DNA of 64,000 nt. Source: Allobosea sp. TND4EK4 (GTDB taxonomy: Bacteria; Pseudomonadota; Alphaproteobacteria; Rhizobiales; Beijerinckiaceae). Below are positions 17,330 through 28,188 of the stretch, in pieces (position 1 is the stretch's first letter; every line of letters starts with the position of its first letter). The notes under the pieces were generated by a model. It had not been told where the DNA came from. It was given only the letters and a program-made list of their open reading frames with translations, and did not search any database. The stretch lies in the NCBI RefSeq assembly GCF_900156025.1, contig NZ_FTMO01000001.1:868001-932000 (forward strand), in the 5' to 3' direction. Position numbers and translations under genes: made by a program.

Positions 17330-18237
17330 CGGGCGTCCATCACGTCGCGCAGGCCGTCGCCCAGCAGGTTGAAGCCGAGCGCGACCACGCAGATCGCCAG
17401 GCCGGGGAAGGTCGCGACCCACCATTGGTCGAAGATCTGCTCGCGCCCGGCCGAGATCATCGCGCCCCATTCGGGAATCGGCGGCTGCGCGCCCAAGCCC
17501 AGGAAGCCCAGACCGGCCGCGGTGAGGATGATGCCGGCCATGTCGAAGGTGGTCCGCACGATCAGGGAGGGCATGCACATCGGCACGACATGACGCCAGA
17601 CGATGCGCCATTGCGAGGCGCCCTGGAGCCGCACCGCGGAGATATAATCGGCCTTGCGGATGACCAGCGTCTCGGCCCGCGCCACCCGCGCATAGGGCGG
17701 CCAGGCCGTGAAGGCGATGGCGATGACGGCGTTCTCCAGCCCCGGCCCGAGCGCGGCAACGAAGGCGAGCGCCAGAACCAGGCGCGGAAAGGCGAGGAAC
17801 ACGTCGGTGATGCGCATCAGCACCGTGTCCACCCAGCCGCCGAGATAACCCGCAGCACAGCCGATCAGCAGGCCGATGGGGCCGACCGTGATGACGACCA
17901 GCAGCACGATGACGAGCGTCACGCGCGTCCCGTAGACGACGCGACTGAAGATATCGCGGCCAAGGGCGTCGGTGCCGAACCAGTTGGCCGATGAAGGTGG
18001 CCTCAGGCGCTCGCCCAGCGACTGGACCAGAGGATCGTAAGGTGCGACCAGCGGGGCAAAGGCCGCGACCAGCAGCAGGCCCAGCACGATGAAAAGCCCG
18101 GCCATCGCCGCGGGATTGCGCCGCAGGGCGAGCCATTGCCGGTAGAGCTGGCCCAGACGGGCCTGTCGTCGCGAGCCCGGTTCGTTGGTGATCAGCCAGT
18201 CGTGCCAGCCGCCGGACTTCAGGGAGGTGTCGCTCAT
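17326..18237 (-). CDS. Dipeptide-type ABC transporter permease (DppC-like)
   Basis: The 303-residue inner-membrane permease has an N-terminal cytoplasmic tail, a first helix at about residues 45-65, the family phrase FGTDALGRDIFSRVVYGTR near 90, and five further helices. The EAA-type coupling loop is near AVRLQGASQWRIVWRHVVP (about 205-223). It sits eleven bases downstream of the DppB-like gene and overlaps the DppD-like ATPase start, so all five genes are probably one operon. Confidence 0.9.
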   Translation of the reverse strand: MSDTSLKSGGWHDWLITNEPGSRRQARLGQLYRQWLALRRNPAAMAGLFIVLGLLLVAAFAPLVAPYDPLVQSLGERLRPPSSANWFGTDALGRDIFSRVVYGTRVTLVIVLLVVITVGPIGLLIGCAAGYLGGWVDTVLMRITDVFLAFPRLVLALAFVAALGPGLENAVIAIAFTAWPPYARVARAETLVIRKADYISAVRLQGASQWRIVWRHVVPMCMPSLIVRTTFDMAGIILTAAGLGFLGLGAQPPIPEWGAMISAGREQIFDQWWVATFPGLAICVVALGFNLLGDGLRDVMDAR

Positions 18238-18248
18238 TCTCGCCTCCC

Positions 18249-19295
18249 TCAGCGCGCGCGCGGATCGGCCAGGCGGCCGACGATGTCGGAGAGCAGATTG
18301 ATGCCGATGAACACCGCGCCGACCAGCAGCGTGCCGCCCAGAACGGCGTTCATATCCGCGTTGAGCAGCGAGTTCGTCAGATAGCGGCCGAGCCCCGGCC
18401 AGGCGAAGATCGTCTCGGTCAGTACCGAGCCTTCGAGCAGGTGCATGTAGGAGAGCGCGATCACCGTCACCAGCGGAACCACGGCGTTGCGCAGCGCATG
18501 ACCCCAGACCACGCGAAATTCGGAGACACCCTTGACGCGTGCAGCAACGACATATTGCTGCTGCAGCTCGTTGATCATGAAGCTGCGCGTCATGCGGCTG
18601 ATATAAGCCACCGACAGGATGCCGAGCACGGAGGCCGGCAGGATCAGATGCGAAAACGCGTCGCGGAAGGCATCCCACTCCCCCTGCAGCGCCGCATCCA
18701 GCACGACGATGCCGGTGATCGGGTCGAACAGGTCCTGGTAGGCGACACCGACGCGGCCCGGCCCGGCGACCCAGCCGAGCTTGGCATAGAACAGCAACAG
18801 CCCCATCAGGCCGAGCCAGAAGACGGGGATCGAATAACCGAACAGACCGACGATGCGGGCGATCTGGTCGGGCCAGCGGCCCTGATGGGTCGCTGCGACA
18901 ACCCCGAAAGGCACGCCGATGACGACGCCGATCAGCGTGCCGAGCGTGGCGAGTTCCAGCGTCGCCGGGAAGACCGTTCTCAGATCCTCGGTGACGAGGT
19001 TCGAGGTCAGAACGGAGCGGCCGAGGTCGCCGCTGAAGACCTTGCCGATATAGATCGCAAATTGCTGCCAGAGCGGCTTGTCGAGGCCGAGATCGAGCCG
19101 GGCCTTCTCGTAGACGTCGGCGGGAGCCCGGTCGCCGACCACCGCCAGGACCGGGTCGATCGGCATGACCCGCGCGATCAGGAAGGTGACGAGCAGCAGC
19201 CCGAAGATCGTGATGGCGACCGTGGTCAGCTCGCGCCCCGCGATGCGCCCCCACCGGCTGCCCTGCCCCACCCAACTCGTCGACGCTGCTGACAT
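18249..19295 (-). CDS. Dipeptide-type ABC transporter permease (DppB-like)
   Basis: The 348-residue permease has the first helix at residues 24-45 (LTTVAITIFGLLLVTFLIAR). An N-terminal periplasmic domain contains LDLGLDKPLWQQF, a phrase typical of DppB proteins. Multiple helices follow, with the coupling loop AARVKGVSEFRVVWGHALR near 250. It forms the transmembrane pair with the DppC-like subunit. It lies 133 bases downstream of the substrate-binding protein gene on the same strand. Confidence 0.9.
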   Translation of the reverse strand: MSAASTSWVGQGSRWGRIAGRELTTVAITIFGLLLVTFLIARVMPIDPVLAVVGDRAPADVYEKARLDLGLDKPLWQQFAIYIGKVFSGDLGRSVLTSNLVTEDLRTVFPATLELATLGTLIGVVIGVPFGVVAATHQGRWPDQIARIVGLFGYSIPVFWLGLMGLLLFYAKLGWVAGPGRVGVAYQDLFDPITGIVVLDAALQGEWDAFRDAFSHLILPASVLGILSVAYISRMTRSFMINELQQQYVVAARVKGVSEFRVVWGHALRNAVVPLVTVIALSYMHLLEGSVLTETIFAWPGLGRYLTNSLLNADMNAVLGGTLLVGAVFIGINLLSDIVGRLADPRAR

Positions 19296-19428
19296 TCCAC
19301 TCTTTCACGATGCACCGGCGCTCACGACGGCGCCGGCAGGGCGTTAGCGGTGGCCGGGCGGCACCGCAAGCGCGAAGCAGGCGCCCGCCTTTCGCCCCGA
19401 GGCGAAAAGCGGGCGCAGCGGGCCGTCC

Positions 19429-21027
19429 TCAGCCCTTGGTGATCGGCGCGTAGAAGTTGGTGTCGGAGCTGGGCCCGATCACCCAGCCCTTCACGTTCTT
19501 GCGCTCGGCCGTGACCTCGACCTGCTGGAACATGATCACGAAGGGGGAGACCTTCTGATGCTCGCGCTGGAGGTCGCCATAAACGGCGGCGCGCTTGGTG
19601 GCGTCGGATTCGAGCACATTGGCCTGGGTCTTCTTGGTCATCTCCGGGATGTCCCAGGCGTTGCGCCAGGCCAGGGTCTTCGACTTCGCGTCCTCGCCGT
19701 TGTTCTCGTTGATGGCGAAGGTCTCGGCATTGGTGTGCGGATCGAGATAATCGGGCCCCCACTGGCCGATATAGATGTCGTGGGTGCGGGCGCGGTACTT
19801 GGTCAGGGTCTGCTTGCCGTCGCCGGGGATGATCTCGAGCTTGACGCCGGCCTGGGCCCAGCTCGCCTGGATCGCCTGGGCGATGTCGGTGATCGGGCTG
19901 ACGGAACGGGTATCCATGGTCACGGTGAAGCCGTCCTTCAGCCCGGCCTTGGCCAGCAGTTCCTTGGCCTTGGCGAGGTCGAACTTGTAGGGCTTGTCGT
20001 CGATCGCGCCGAGGAAGCCCTTCGGCAGGAAGGATTCGTGGCCCTTATAGGTGCCCTCGACGATGTTCTTCTCGATCGCGGTGTAGTCGACCAGGTATTT
20101 CAGCGCCTCACGCACCTCCGGCTTGGCGAGGTTCGGGTTCTTCTGGTTCAGGCCGAGATAGAGGATGTAGCCCTTGTCGCCCTGGACGATGTCGATGTCC
20201 TTGCTGGCCTTGACGCCGTCGAGCTGGTCTTTCGAGAGGTTGCGGGCCATGTCGATGTCCCCCTTCTCAAGCAGCAGGCGCTGCGAGGCGGGCTCGGCCA
20301 CATGGCGGACGACGACGCGCTTGTTCTTCGGCGCACCCTTGTACCAGCTCTCGTTGGCGTCGAGCGCATATTGCTCGTTGGGGCGGTAGGCGCGCACCTT
20401 GTAGGCGCCCGAGCCGGCCGAGTTCAGCTTCAGCCATTCGTTGCCCCAGTCGCCGTTCTTCTCATTGGCCTTGACCAGCTTGGCATCGACCACCGCGGCC
20501 ACGCCGGAAGTGAGGCAGTTCAGGAAGAAGGTCGGCGCGAAGGGCTTGGAGACGGTGATCACGACCGTCGAGGCGTCAGGCGCCTTCACCTTGTCGAGCA
20601 CGGTATCCTTGTTGAGGCCGAACTGGGTGAGGATGAAGCCGGGCGATTTGTTCAGGGTGACGGCGCGCTGGATCGAATAGATCACGTCGGCCGAAGTCAG
20701 CGGATTGCCCGAATGGAACTTCACATTGGGGCGCAGCTTGAAGGTGTAGGTCAGCTGGTCAGGGCTGACCGTCCAGCTCTCGGCCAGCTCGCCGACGAGC
20801 TTGTTGCCGTTGGCGAGATCGACGCCGACGAGCTTGTCGTAGACGTTCGCGCCGACCTCGACGCCCGAGAACTCGAAGGCCTCGGCGGGATCGAGCGAGA
20901 TGATGTCGTCGATCTGCTTGGCCATGACCACCGTGTCCTTCGGCGTCTGGGCCAGGGCGGAGGTGGCGGTCGTGGCCATCAGGGCGGTAAAGGCCGAAAC
21001 GGCCATGAGCTTGGCGAAGTGACGCAT
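19429..21027 (-). CDS. Family 5 extracellular solute-binding protein of the ABC operon
   Basis: The 532-residue periplasmic protein has a signal peptide cleaved near SALAQ (residue 26). It has the SBP_bac_5 fold: LAESWTVSPDQLTYTFKLRPNVKFHSGNPLT is the conserved N-terminal lobe, split here at positions 85-115. It delivers a peptide or peptide-like ligand to the DppBC-type permeases downstream. The ATG 21027 follows GGGGAA by seven bases. Its ligand is unknown, and no peptidase is adjacent apart from the transglutaminase cluster on the other strand. Confidence 0.88.
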   Translation of the reverse strand: MRHFAKLMAVSAFTALMATTATSALAQTPKDTVVMAKQIDDIISLDPAEAFEFSGVEVGANVYDKLVGVDLANGNKLVGELAESWTVSPDQLTYTFKLRPNVKFHSGNPLTSADVIYSIQRAVTLNKSPGFILTQFGLNKDTVLDKVKAPDASTVVITVSKPFAPTFFLNCLTSGVAAVVDAKLVKANEKNGDWGNEWLKLNSAGSGAYKVRAYRPNEQYALDANESWYKGAPKNKRVVVRHVAEPASQRLLLEKGDIDMARNLSKDQLDGVKASKDIDIVQGDKGYILYLGLNQKNPNLAKPEVREALKYLVDYTAIEKNIVEGTYKGHESFLPKGFLGAIDDKPYKFDLAKAKELLAKAGLKDGFTVTMDTRSVSPITDIAQAIQASWAQAGVKLEIIPGDGKQTLTKYRARTHDIYIGQWGPDYLDPHTNAETFAINENNGEDAKSKTLAWRNAWDIPEMTKKTQANVLESDATKRAAVYGDLQREHQKVSPFVIMFQQVEVTAERKNVKGWVIGPSSDTNFYAPITKG

Positions 21028-21282
21028 CGATTTCCCCGTTCTGACGTTATGACCGTTCCTCAGGGAACGGATTTGCCCGAAATCTGCAACCAGTTGCCCG
21101 CCTCTGTCCAGCCAGGAACAGCTTAGGGAAGCGGCAGAGCGAATGATTGTGCACATGTGTTGGGCAAGAGCTCAACAGGGTGATGCTCCAGCGGTCAGCT
21201 CTTCTCTTGCGCTGGGTCAGCCCGCCGTTCACCTTCACCAGGCGGGGCACTCAGGCCCTGCCCGAAAGACGGGTGCCGGGAC

Positions 21283-24200
21283 TTGGCCATCATCGCAGCG
21301 CTGAACCATGTCACGCATTACCGCTACGACAGGCCGGTGACGCTCGGGCCCCAGATCATCCGCCTGCGCCCCGCTCCCCACTGCCGGGCGGCGATCAACA
21401 GCTATTCGCTGAAGGTCACCCCGGCGCAGCATTTCGTGAACTGGCAGCAGGACCCGGCCGGCAACTGGCTGGCCCGCTTCGTCTTCCCGGAGCCGGTGAG
21501 GGAATTCCGCATCGAGGTCGACGTCGTCACCGAGCTGTCGATCATCAACCCGTTCGACTTCTTCGTGGAGACGGAGGCCGAGACCTTCCCGTTCGCCTAT
21601 GAGCCGGAGTTGAAGACGGAGCTGGCGCCCTATCTCGTGACCGAGCCTTCGGGCCCGCTGATCGAGGCCTTTCTTGCCGCCTTGCCGAAGGAGCCCGTCA
21701 ACACGGTCAACTTCATCGTCGATCTCAATGCCCGGCTGCAGGGGATGATCGCCTACGGCATCCGCATGGAGCCCGGCGTGCAGGAGCCCGAGCACACGCT
21801 CGCCATCGGCTCCGGCTCCTGCCGCGACACGAGCTGGCTGCTCGTCCAGATCCTGCGCCGGCTCGGCCTCGCGGCGCGCTTCGTCTCCGGCTACCTCGTC
21901 CAGATGAAGGCCGATATCGACCCGATCGAGGGGCCGCGCGGCACCGACAAGGACTTCACCGACCTCCACGCCTGGGCCGAGGTCTATATTCCCGGTGCCG
22001 GCTGGGTCGGACTCGACCCGACCTCCGGCCTTCTCACCGGCGAGGGGCATCTGCCGCTGGCGGCGACGGCGCATTACCGCTCGGCCGCGCCCGTTTCCGG
22101 CGTGGCGAGCTATGCCGAGACGACCTTCGACTTCCATATGAGCGTGGCGCGGGTGCACGAGGTGCCGCGCATCACCCTGCCCTTCTCCGACGAATCCTGG
22201 CAGGCGCTCGACGCGCTGGGCGAGCGGGTCGAGGCCGATCTGAAAGCGCAGGACGTCAGGCTCACCATGGGCGGCGAGCCGACCTTCGTTTCGATCGACG
22301 ACCAGACCGGCGAGGAGTGGAACACCGCCGCCGTCGGGCCGACCAAGCGCCAGCGCGCCGACATGCTGATCCGGCGGCTGCGCGAGCGCTTCGCGCCGGG
22401 TGGCATGCTGCATTACGGCCAGGGCAAGTGGTATCCGGGCGAGAGCCTGCCGCGCTGGGCCTTCGCGCTGTACTGGCGCCGAGACGGGCAGCCGATCTGG
22501 CGCAACCCCGACCTCATCGCCCGCGAACCCGGCGCGCAGACCGGCGGCGACCGCGAGCTGGAGGCGCGCGCGGCGATGGAGGACGCGCAGGCGCTGGCGG
22601 CGACATTGTCGCGCCGCCTCGGCCTCGGCGAGGAGTATGTGCTGCCGGCCTATGAGGACACAGGCCACTGGCTGCTGAAGGAAGCGCAGCTACCGGAGAA
22701 CGTCGATCCGCTCGATCCGCGCCTCGCCGATCCGGAAGAGCGGGCGCGGATGGCGCAGGTCTTCCAACTGGGTCTCGGCCAGCCGCGCGGCTACGTCATT
22801 CCGGTGCAGCGCTGGCAGGCGGCGGCGGAGGACCGGCGCTGGCGCTCCGAGAAATGGCGGCTCAGGCGCGGCCGGCTGTTCCTGGTGCCGGGCGATTCCG
22901 CGCTCGGCTACAGGCTGCCGCTGGGCTCCCTGCCCGTCGTTCCCAAGGCCGAATACCCGCATATCCATCCGCAGGATCCGCTGGAGCCGCGCCCGCCGCT
23001 GAAGCCGGCAGGGCCGGCGGCTGCGAGCTGGGGCGAGCATCCCGAAGCACTGCACGAGGCTCCCGCGCACGCCGCAGCAGCAGCGACGTCGGAGGCACGT
23101 CCGGCCGCGGCACAGCCCTCGATCGAGTCCGACCCTGGAACGGCTTCCGCCAGGCAGGAGCGCGTCGAGCAGGAGATCGGCGGCGAGCATGTGCGCACGG
23201 CGTTGAGCCTCGAAATCCGCGACAACGTGCTTTGCGTTTTCCTGCCGCCGGTCGAACGGCTGGAGGATTATCTCGACCTCGTGGCCTCGGTGGAGGCGGC
23301 GGCCGAGGAAACCGGGCTGGCCGTCCATATCGAGGGCTATGCACCGCCCTTCGACCCACGGATCGACGTGATCAAGGTCACGCCGGACCCCGGCGTCATC
23401 GAGGTCAATATCCACCCGGCGACGGATTGGCGCGAGGCGGTGGCGATCACCCGGGGCGTCTACGAGGAGGCACGGCTGGCGCGGCTCTGCGCCGAGAAGT
23501 TCATGGTGGACGGGCGCCATACCGGCACGGGCGGCGGCAACCATGTCGTGCTCGGCGGCGTGACGCCGGCGGATTCGCCCCTCCTGCGCCGGCCGGACCT
23601 GCTGAAGAGCGTCGTGCTCTACTGGAACCGGCACCCTTCGCTCTCCTATCTGTTCTCGGGGCTGTTCATCGGCCCGACCAGCCAGGCGCCGCGCATCGAC
23701 GAGGCGCGGCAGGATGCGCTCTACGAGCTGGAGATCGCTCTGGCGCAGGTGCCGGGGCCGGGCGAGGCGCCGATCCCGCTCTGGCTGGTCGACCGCCTCT
23801 TCCGCAACCTGCTGGTGGACGTGTCCGGCAATACCCACCGCACCGAGATCTGCATCGACAAGCTCTATTCGCCGGACGGTCCGACCGGGCGGCTCGGCCT
23901 GCTCGAGTTCCGCGGCTTCGAGATGCCGCCGGATTCGCGGATGTCGCTGGCGCAGCAGCTTCTGCTCAGGGCGCTGATCGCCTGGTTCTGGCGGCAGCCG
24001 CAGGAGGGCAAGCTGGTACGGTGGGGAACCGTCCTGCACGACCGCTTCATGCTGCCCGAGATGGTCTGGCAGGATTTCCGCGAGGTGCTCGCGGATCTGC
24101 AGAGCGCCGGCTATGCGTTCGACCCGGTCTGGTTCGAGGCGCAGGCGGAGTTCCGCTTCCCCTTCTTCGGGAAGGTCACCCATGGCGGCGTCGAGATCGA

Positions 24201-24699
24201 GATCCGGCAGGCGCTGGAGCCCTGGCATGTCCTGGGCGAGACCGGGGCGATCGGCGGCACCGTGCGCTACGTGGATTCCTCGATCGAGCGGCTGCAGGTC
24301 AAGGCGACCGGCTTCGTGCCAGGCCGCCATGTGATCACCTGCAACGGCAGGCGCCTGCCGATGACCGCGAACGGCGTCACGGGAGAGGCGGTCGCCGCCG
24401 TGCGCTTCAAGGCATGGCAGCCGGCTGAGGGGCTGCACCCAACCATTCCGGTGCATGCGCCGCTGACCTTCGACATCGTCGACAGCTGGGTCGGGCGCTC
24501 GCTGGGCGGCTGCGTCTACCATGTCGCCCACCCTGGCGGGCGGAATTACGAAACACCGCCTGTGAATTCCTACGAGGCGGAGGCAAGACGGCTCGCACGT
24601 TTCGAGTCGATCGGTCATAGTCCCGGCGCTCTGGCGATTCCGCCGGAGGAACGCAGCGCCGAGTTCCCGTTCACGCTGGACCTCAGGCGAAGCGGATGA
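21283..24699 (+). CDS. Large transglutaminase-like protein with DUF2126
   Basis: This 1138-residue cytoplasmic protein has two parts. Residues 1-300 are a bacterial transglutaminase-like domain with an intact triad: Cys180 ([10 protein letters not shown]), His229 (DLHAWAEVY) and Asp245 (GLDPTSG). From about residue 325 a DUF2126 region begins with [13 protein letters not shown] Pro/Ala-rich linker lies near 570-625, and [13 protein letters not shown] near 750 is a DUF2126 hallmark. The start is TTG at 21283 ([16 protein letters not shown]), chosen because it matches the family N-terminus. It is the first of three co-oriented genes whose set suggests peptide or amide-bond chemistry; no substrate is established. 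Confidence 0.88.
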   Translation: MAIIAALNHVTHYRYDRPVTLGPQIIRLRPAPHCRAAINSYSLKVTPAQHFVNWQQDPAGNWLARFVFPEPVREFRIEVDVVTELSIINPFDFFVETEAETFPFAYEPELKTELAPYLVTEPSGPLIEAFLAALPKEPVNTVNFIVDLNARLQGMIAYGIRMEPGVQEPEHTLAIGSGSCRDTSWLLVQILRRLGLAARFVSGYLVQMKADIDPIEGPRGTDKDFTDLHAWAEVYIPGAGWVGLDPTSGLLTGEGHLPLAATAHYRSAAPVSGVASYAETTFDFHMSVARVHEVPRITLPFSDESWQALDALGERVEADLKAQDVRLTMGGEPTFVSIDDQTGEEWNTAAVGPTKRQRADMLIRRLRERFAPGGMLHYGQGKWYPGESLPRWAFALYWRRDGQPIWRNPDLIAREPGAQTGGDRELEARAAMEDAQALAATLSRRLGLGEEYVLPAYEDTGHWLLKEAQLPENVDPLDPRLADPEERARMAQVFQLGLGQPRGYVIPVQRWQAAAEDRRWRSEKWRLRRGRLFLVPGDSALGYRLPLGSLPVVPKAEYPHIHPQDPLEPRPPLKPAGPAAASWGEHPEALHEAPAHAAAAATSEARPAAAQPSIESDPGTASARQERVEQEIGGEHVRTALSLEIRDNVLCVFLPPVERLEDYLDLVASVEAAAEETGLAVHIEGYAPPFDPRIDVIKVTPDPGVIEVNIHPATDWREAVAITRGVYEEARLARLCAEKFMVDGRHTGTGGGNHVVLGGVTPADSPLLRRPDLLKSVVLYWNRHPSLSYLFSGLFIGPTSQAPRIDEARQDALYELEIALAQVPGPGEAPIPLWLVDRLFRNLLVDVSGNTHRTEICIDKLYSPDGPTGRLGLLEFRGFEMPPDSRMSLAQQLLLRALIAWFWRQPQEGKLVRWGTVLHDRFMLPEMVWQDFREVLADLQSAGYAFDPVWFEAQAEFRFPFFGKVTHGGVEIEIRQALEPWHVLGETGAIGGTVRYVDSSIERLQVKATGFVPGRHVITCNGRRLPMTANGVTGEAVAAVRFKAWQPAEGLHPTIPVHAPLTFDIVDSWVGRSLGGCVYHVAHPGGRNYETPPVNSYEAEARRLARFESIGHSPGALAIPPEERSAEFPFTLDLRRSG

Positions 24700-24775
24700 A
24701 ACGAGGCGCGGCTTCTGGTCGTCCGTCCGATTCCGGCCGGAAGGAAGACGCGCAGGCAGAGGTTGAACCAAAGAC

Positions 24776-27295
24776 ATGGGGGCGCAGGGCCGCATCCGCT
24801 CTGGACGCACGAGAGCGGAGCGCCGCGCCGCGCTTCTCGCCGGCTATCGCCCGCTGCCCGGCACCTATGACGAGTTCATCGATGCCGCCGGCTCTGTCCG
24901 CCCGCATTGGGAGCCCTTCCTCGCGGAATGGTGCGCGCTGTCGCAGGCCGAGCTGACGCAGCGTTTCGGCCTGGCCGACCGGCATGTCCACGACACCGGC
25001 GTGTCCTACCGCGTCCACGGCGACATCGACGAGCGCGACCCCAGCGCCGGCGAGCGCTCCTGGCCTCTGTCCCATGTCCCGCTGGTCATCTCGGGGGCGG
25101 AATGGCAGGCAATCGCGGCGGGCGTCGCCCAACGCGCCGGCCTGCTCTCGATGCTGCTCGACGACATCTACGGGCCCGGCGAGATCGTGGCCAAGGGGTT
25201 GCTGCCGGCCGCCGCGATCACCGGCAGCCCAGATTATCTGCGCCCGCTGCACGGGACACCGGGGGGCGGTGCGCTGCAGCTCTATGCGGCCGATCTCGGC
25301 CGGGGGCCGGACGGGCGCTGGTGGGTGCTGCAGGACCGGACGCAGGCTCCGTCCGGCACCGGCTATGCGTTGGAGAACCGCCTCGCGCTGACCCGCGCCT
25401 TCCCGGACATGTACCGGTCGATGAACATCGAGCGGCTGGCGGCCTTCTTCCAGGGCTTCCGCGCCGGGCTCGTCGCACGCTCGAGGCGGGTCGATCCACG
25501 CATCTGCCTGCTGACGCCGGGTCCGCTGAACGAGAGCTATTTCGAGCAGGCCTATCTCGCCCGCTATCTCGGCTTCCTGCTGGTGGAGGGCGGCGACCTG
25601 GCGATGCGGGAAGGCCGGGTGCATGTGCGCACGATTGCCGGACTGAAGCGCGCCGATGTGATCTGGCGCCGCATCGACGGGGATTTCGCCGACCCGCTGG
25701 AGCTCAACGCCCGCTCGCAGCTCGGCGTCGCCGGGCTCGTCGAGGCGGTTCGCGAAGGCCATGTCCATATCGCCAACGGGCTCGGCAGCGGGGTTGTCGA
25801 GGCGCGTGCGCTGATGAGCTTCCTGCCCGCCATTGCCGAGAGGCTGCTCGGCGAGGCGCTGATCCTGCCCAATGTCGCGACCTGGTGGTGCGGGCAGCCG
25901 CAGGAGCGCGAGACGGTTCTCGCCCGCTTCGAGGAGATGAGCGTTGCGCCCGCCTTCCGTGATGCGGGCGGGCTCGACCGGGCGCCGGTCGTGGTCGGCG
26001 AGATGCCGGCGGCGGCCCGCGCCGCCTTGCGCGAGCAGATCGCGACGCAGGGCATGAACTATGTCGGGCAGGAGGTGGTCCGGCTTTCGACCATGCCAGT
26101 CTACGAGCAAGGCCGGCTCGCGCCGCATCCGATGACACTGCGCGTCTTCGCCGCCGCTACCCCGGATGGCTGGAAGGTGATGCCCGGCGGCTTCTGCCGC
26201 ATCTCGGACGAGCCGGACGCGCGCGCCGTCAGCATGCGCAACGGGGTGCGCTCCAGCGATGTCTGGGTGACGTCGGAAACGCCGGTCGAGCAAGTGACGC
26301 TGCTGCCCACCGCCGACCGGATCACGATCCGCCGCGTGACCGGCACGCTGCCAAGCCGGGCAGCGGACAACCTGTTCTGGCTCGGCCGCTATCTCGAGCG
26401 CAGCGAGGCGACCCTGAGATCGGTCCGGGCCCTGCTCGGGCGGCTGATCGATGCCGACGCCCCTGCCCCCGGCCGGATACGCGCGCTGCGACAGCTCGCG
26501 GAGTTGCTCGTCGCCTGGGGCGCCGCGCCCGGCGGCCGCGGCCAGACGCCCGCCTCCCAAGCCTATCACGCGCTGCACAGCCTCGACGATTACGGCTCGG
26601 CCGCCGCCTCGCTGCGGGAGGCACGGCGGACAGCCTCGGTCATCCGCGAGCGGCTTTCGGTCGATGCCTGGCGGCTGTTCGGCGACCTGCAAAGGCAACT
26701 TGCCTCCGCGGAGGACCGCCGCAGGCCGGAAGGCGAGACCTATGAACTGGCCGACCGCGCCCTCAAGACGCTCGCGGCCTTTTCCGGCCTCAGCCAGGAG
26801 AACATGGTGCGCGGCCCGGGCTGGCGCTTCCTCGACATCGGGCGGCGGATCGAGCGCGGCATCGCGACGTGCCGCTTCGCCCGGCAGTTCGCCGACCCGG
26901 ACGCATCGAGCGAGTCGCTGGATGCGCTGCTCGACCTGACGGATTCGCAGATCACCTATCGGTCGCGCTACCTGCTTGGGGCCAGCCTCCAGCCCGTGCT
27001 CGATCTGGTCGTGCTCGATCCCTTCAATCCGCGCTCCGTCGCCTTCCAGATCGAGCGGCTCGATGCCGAGATTCGCGACCTGCCCTCGCTGACCGAGGAC
27101 GGCATGCTGGAGACGCCGCGCCGGCTTGTCCTGCGGCTCGCTGCCGATTGCCGGACGGCGGAGGCAAGCCGCCTCGACCGCGCCAGCATCCTGCTGTTCG
27201 AGCAGTTGCTGATGGGGCTTTCGGCGGCGATCGCCGACCGCTACTTCCTCCAGAACGGGGGGCCGGAAGGCTCCAGGCTGACGGGCATCGCGTGA
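24776..27295 (+). CDS. Circularly permuted ATP-grasp / alpha-E fusion protein
   Basis: The 839-residue protein fuses two partners. Residues about 1-500 are a circularly permuted type 2 ATP-grasp domain (DUF404/DUF407), with QDRTQAPSGTGYALENR near 195 and LVEGGDLAMREGRVHVR near 265. Residues about 520-830 are an alpha-E (DUF403) helical domain beginning LPSRAADNLFWLGRYLERSE. ATP-grasp enzymes form amide or peptide bonds, so together with flanking transglutaminases it may build or trim an unknown peptide. The stop overlaps the next GTG start (GTGA). The ribosome site before 24776 is weak. Confidence 0.88.
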   Translation: MGAQGRIRSGRTRAERRAALLAGYRPLPGTYDEFIDAAGSVRPHWEPFLAEWCALSQAELTQRFGLADRHVHDTGVSYRVHGDIDERDPSAGERSWPLSHVPLVISGAEWQAIAAGVAQRAGLLSMLLDDIYGPGEIVAKGLLPAAAITGSPDYLRPLHGTPGGGALQLYAADLGRGPDGRWWVLQDRTQAPSGTGYALENRLALTRAFPDMYRSMNIERLAAFFQGFRAGLVARSRRVDPRICLLTPGPLNESYFEQAYLARYLGFLLVEGGDLAMREGRVHVRTIAGLKRADVIWRRIDGDFADPLELNARSQLGVAGLVEAVREGHVHIANGLGSGVVEARALMSFLPAIAERLLGEALILPNVATWWCGQPQERETVLARFEEMSVAPAFRDAGGLDRAPVVVGEMPAAARAALREQIATQGMNYVGQEVVRLSTMPVYEQGRLAPHPMTLRVFAAATPDGWKVMPGGFCRISDEPDARAVSMRNGVRSSDVWVTSETPVEQVTLLPTADRITIRRVTGTLPSRAADNLFWLGRYLERSEATLRSVRALLGRLIDADAPAPGRIRALRQLAELLVAWGAAPGGRGQTPASQAYHALHSLDDYGSAAASLREARRTASVIRERLSVDAWRLFGDLQRQLASAEDRRRPEGETYELADRALKTLAAFSGLSQENMVRGPGWRFLDIGRRIERGIATCRFARQFADPDASSESLDALLDLTDSQITYRSRYLLGASLQPVLDLVVLDPFNPRSVAFQIERLDAEIRDLPSLTEDGMLETPRRLVLRLAADCRTAEASRLDRASILLFEQLLMGLSAAIADRYFLQNGGPEGSRLTGIA

Positions 27296-28170
27296 TCTAC
27301 GAAGTTCGCCACGTCACGACCTACGGCTATAGCCGCATGGTGCCGTTCGCCCGCTGCATCCTGCGGTTGCTTCCGCGCGACGAGCCCGGCCAGAGCGTCC
27401 AGGCGAGCGAGCTCGCGATCACGCCGCGCCCGGCCGAGCGCAGCGACGGGCTCTGCTTCTTCGGCAACCACATGACGACCGTGTCGATCACCAGGCCGCA
27501 TCGCGAGTTGCGGGTGGAGATGCGCGCACGGATCACGGTCGAAAGGCCGGCGCCGCCGCATCCGGGATTGACGCGCAGCTGGGAGGAGGTCGCGGCGCTG
27601 GCGCTGGCCTCCGCGAGCCTTGCCCCCGACTCGCCGGCCCACCAGTTCTATCCGAGCCGGCTCGTGCCACCGGTGCCGGCCGTCGTCGCCTATGCGCGGG
27701 AGAGCTTCGGCGCCGGCCGGCCGGTGCTGGAGGCCGCCTGCGAGCTGATGGCCCGGATCCGGCGAGACTTCACCTATGATCCGGACGCGACGGAGGTCTC
27801 GACGCCGCTCGCCGAGGCCTTCGCGGCGCGCCACGGCGTCTGCCAGGATTTCGCGCATATCATGATCGCGGGGCTGCGCGGCCTCGGCCTGCCGGCCGCC
27901 TATGTCAGCGGCTATATCCGCACCATCCCGCCGCCCGGCCAGAAGCGCCTGGAGGGCGCCGATGCCAGCCATGCCTGGGCGACGATCTGGTGCGGGCCGG
28001 AGACCGGCTGGATCGGCCTCGACCCCACCAACGACCTGATCGTCGCCGACGACCACATCGTCACCGCCATCGGCCGCGACTATGCCGACGTCTCCCCGCT
28101 CGATGGCGTGCTGGTCGGCCCCGGCTCGCAGAAGATCGGGATCGCGGTGGACGTGATTCCGGTCGGCTGA
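27292..28170 (+). CDS. Transglutaminase-like cysteine peptidase family protein
   Basis: The 292-residue protein has an N-terminal beta-rich Bact_transglu_N region (VIYEVRHVTTYGYS) and a core with an intact triad: Cys184 (GVCQDFAH), His227 (ASHAWATIW) and Asp244 (GLDPTNDL). The start is GTG overlapping the stop of the ATP-grasp gene, so it is translationally coupled. Members of this family probably act as cytoplasmic proteases or amidases rather than cross-linkers. It is the last gene of the three-gene cluster. Confidence 0.88.
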   Translation: MIYEVRHVTTYGYSRMVPFARCILRLLPRDEPGQSVQASELAITPRPAERSDGLCFFGNHMTTVSITRPHRELRVEMRARITVERPAPPHPGLTRSWEEVAALALASASLAPDSPAHQFYPSRLVPPVPAVVAYARESFGAGRPVLEAACELMARIRRDFTYDPDATEVSTPLAEAFAARHGVCQDFAHIMIAGLRGLGLPAAYVSGYIRTIPPPGQKRLEGADASHAWATIWCGPETGWIGLDPTNDLIVADDHIVTAIGRDYADVSPLDGVLVGPGSQKIGIAVDVIPVG

Positions 28171-28188
28171 GACAGCGGACAGCCGGCC

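Noticed and set aside
19558-21126. 522-residue plus-strand frame opposite the solute-binding protein gene
   Set aside because: Val/Leu/Gly-rich antisense translation with no domain; the minus-strand gene has a signal peptide and family motifs.
22690-26698. Two long minus-strand frames opposite the transglutaminase and ATP-grasp genes
   Set aside because: Arg/His/Leu-rich shadows of well-supported genes.
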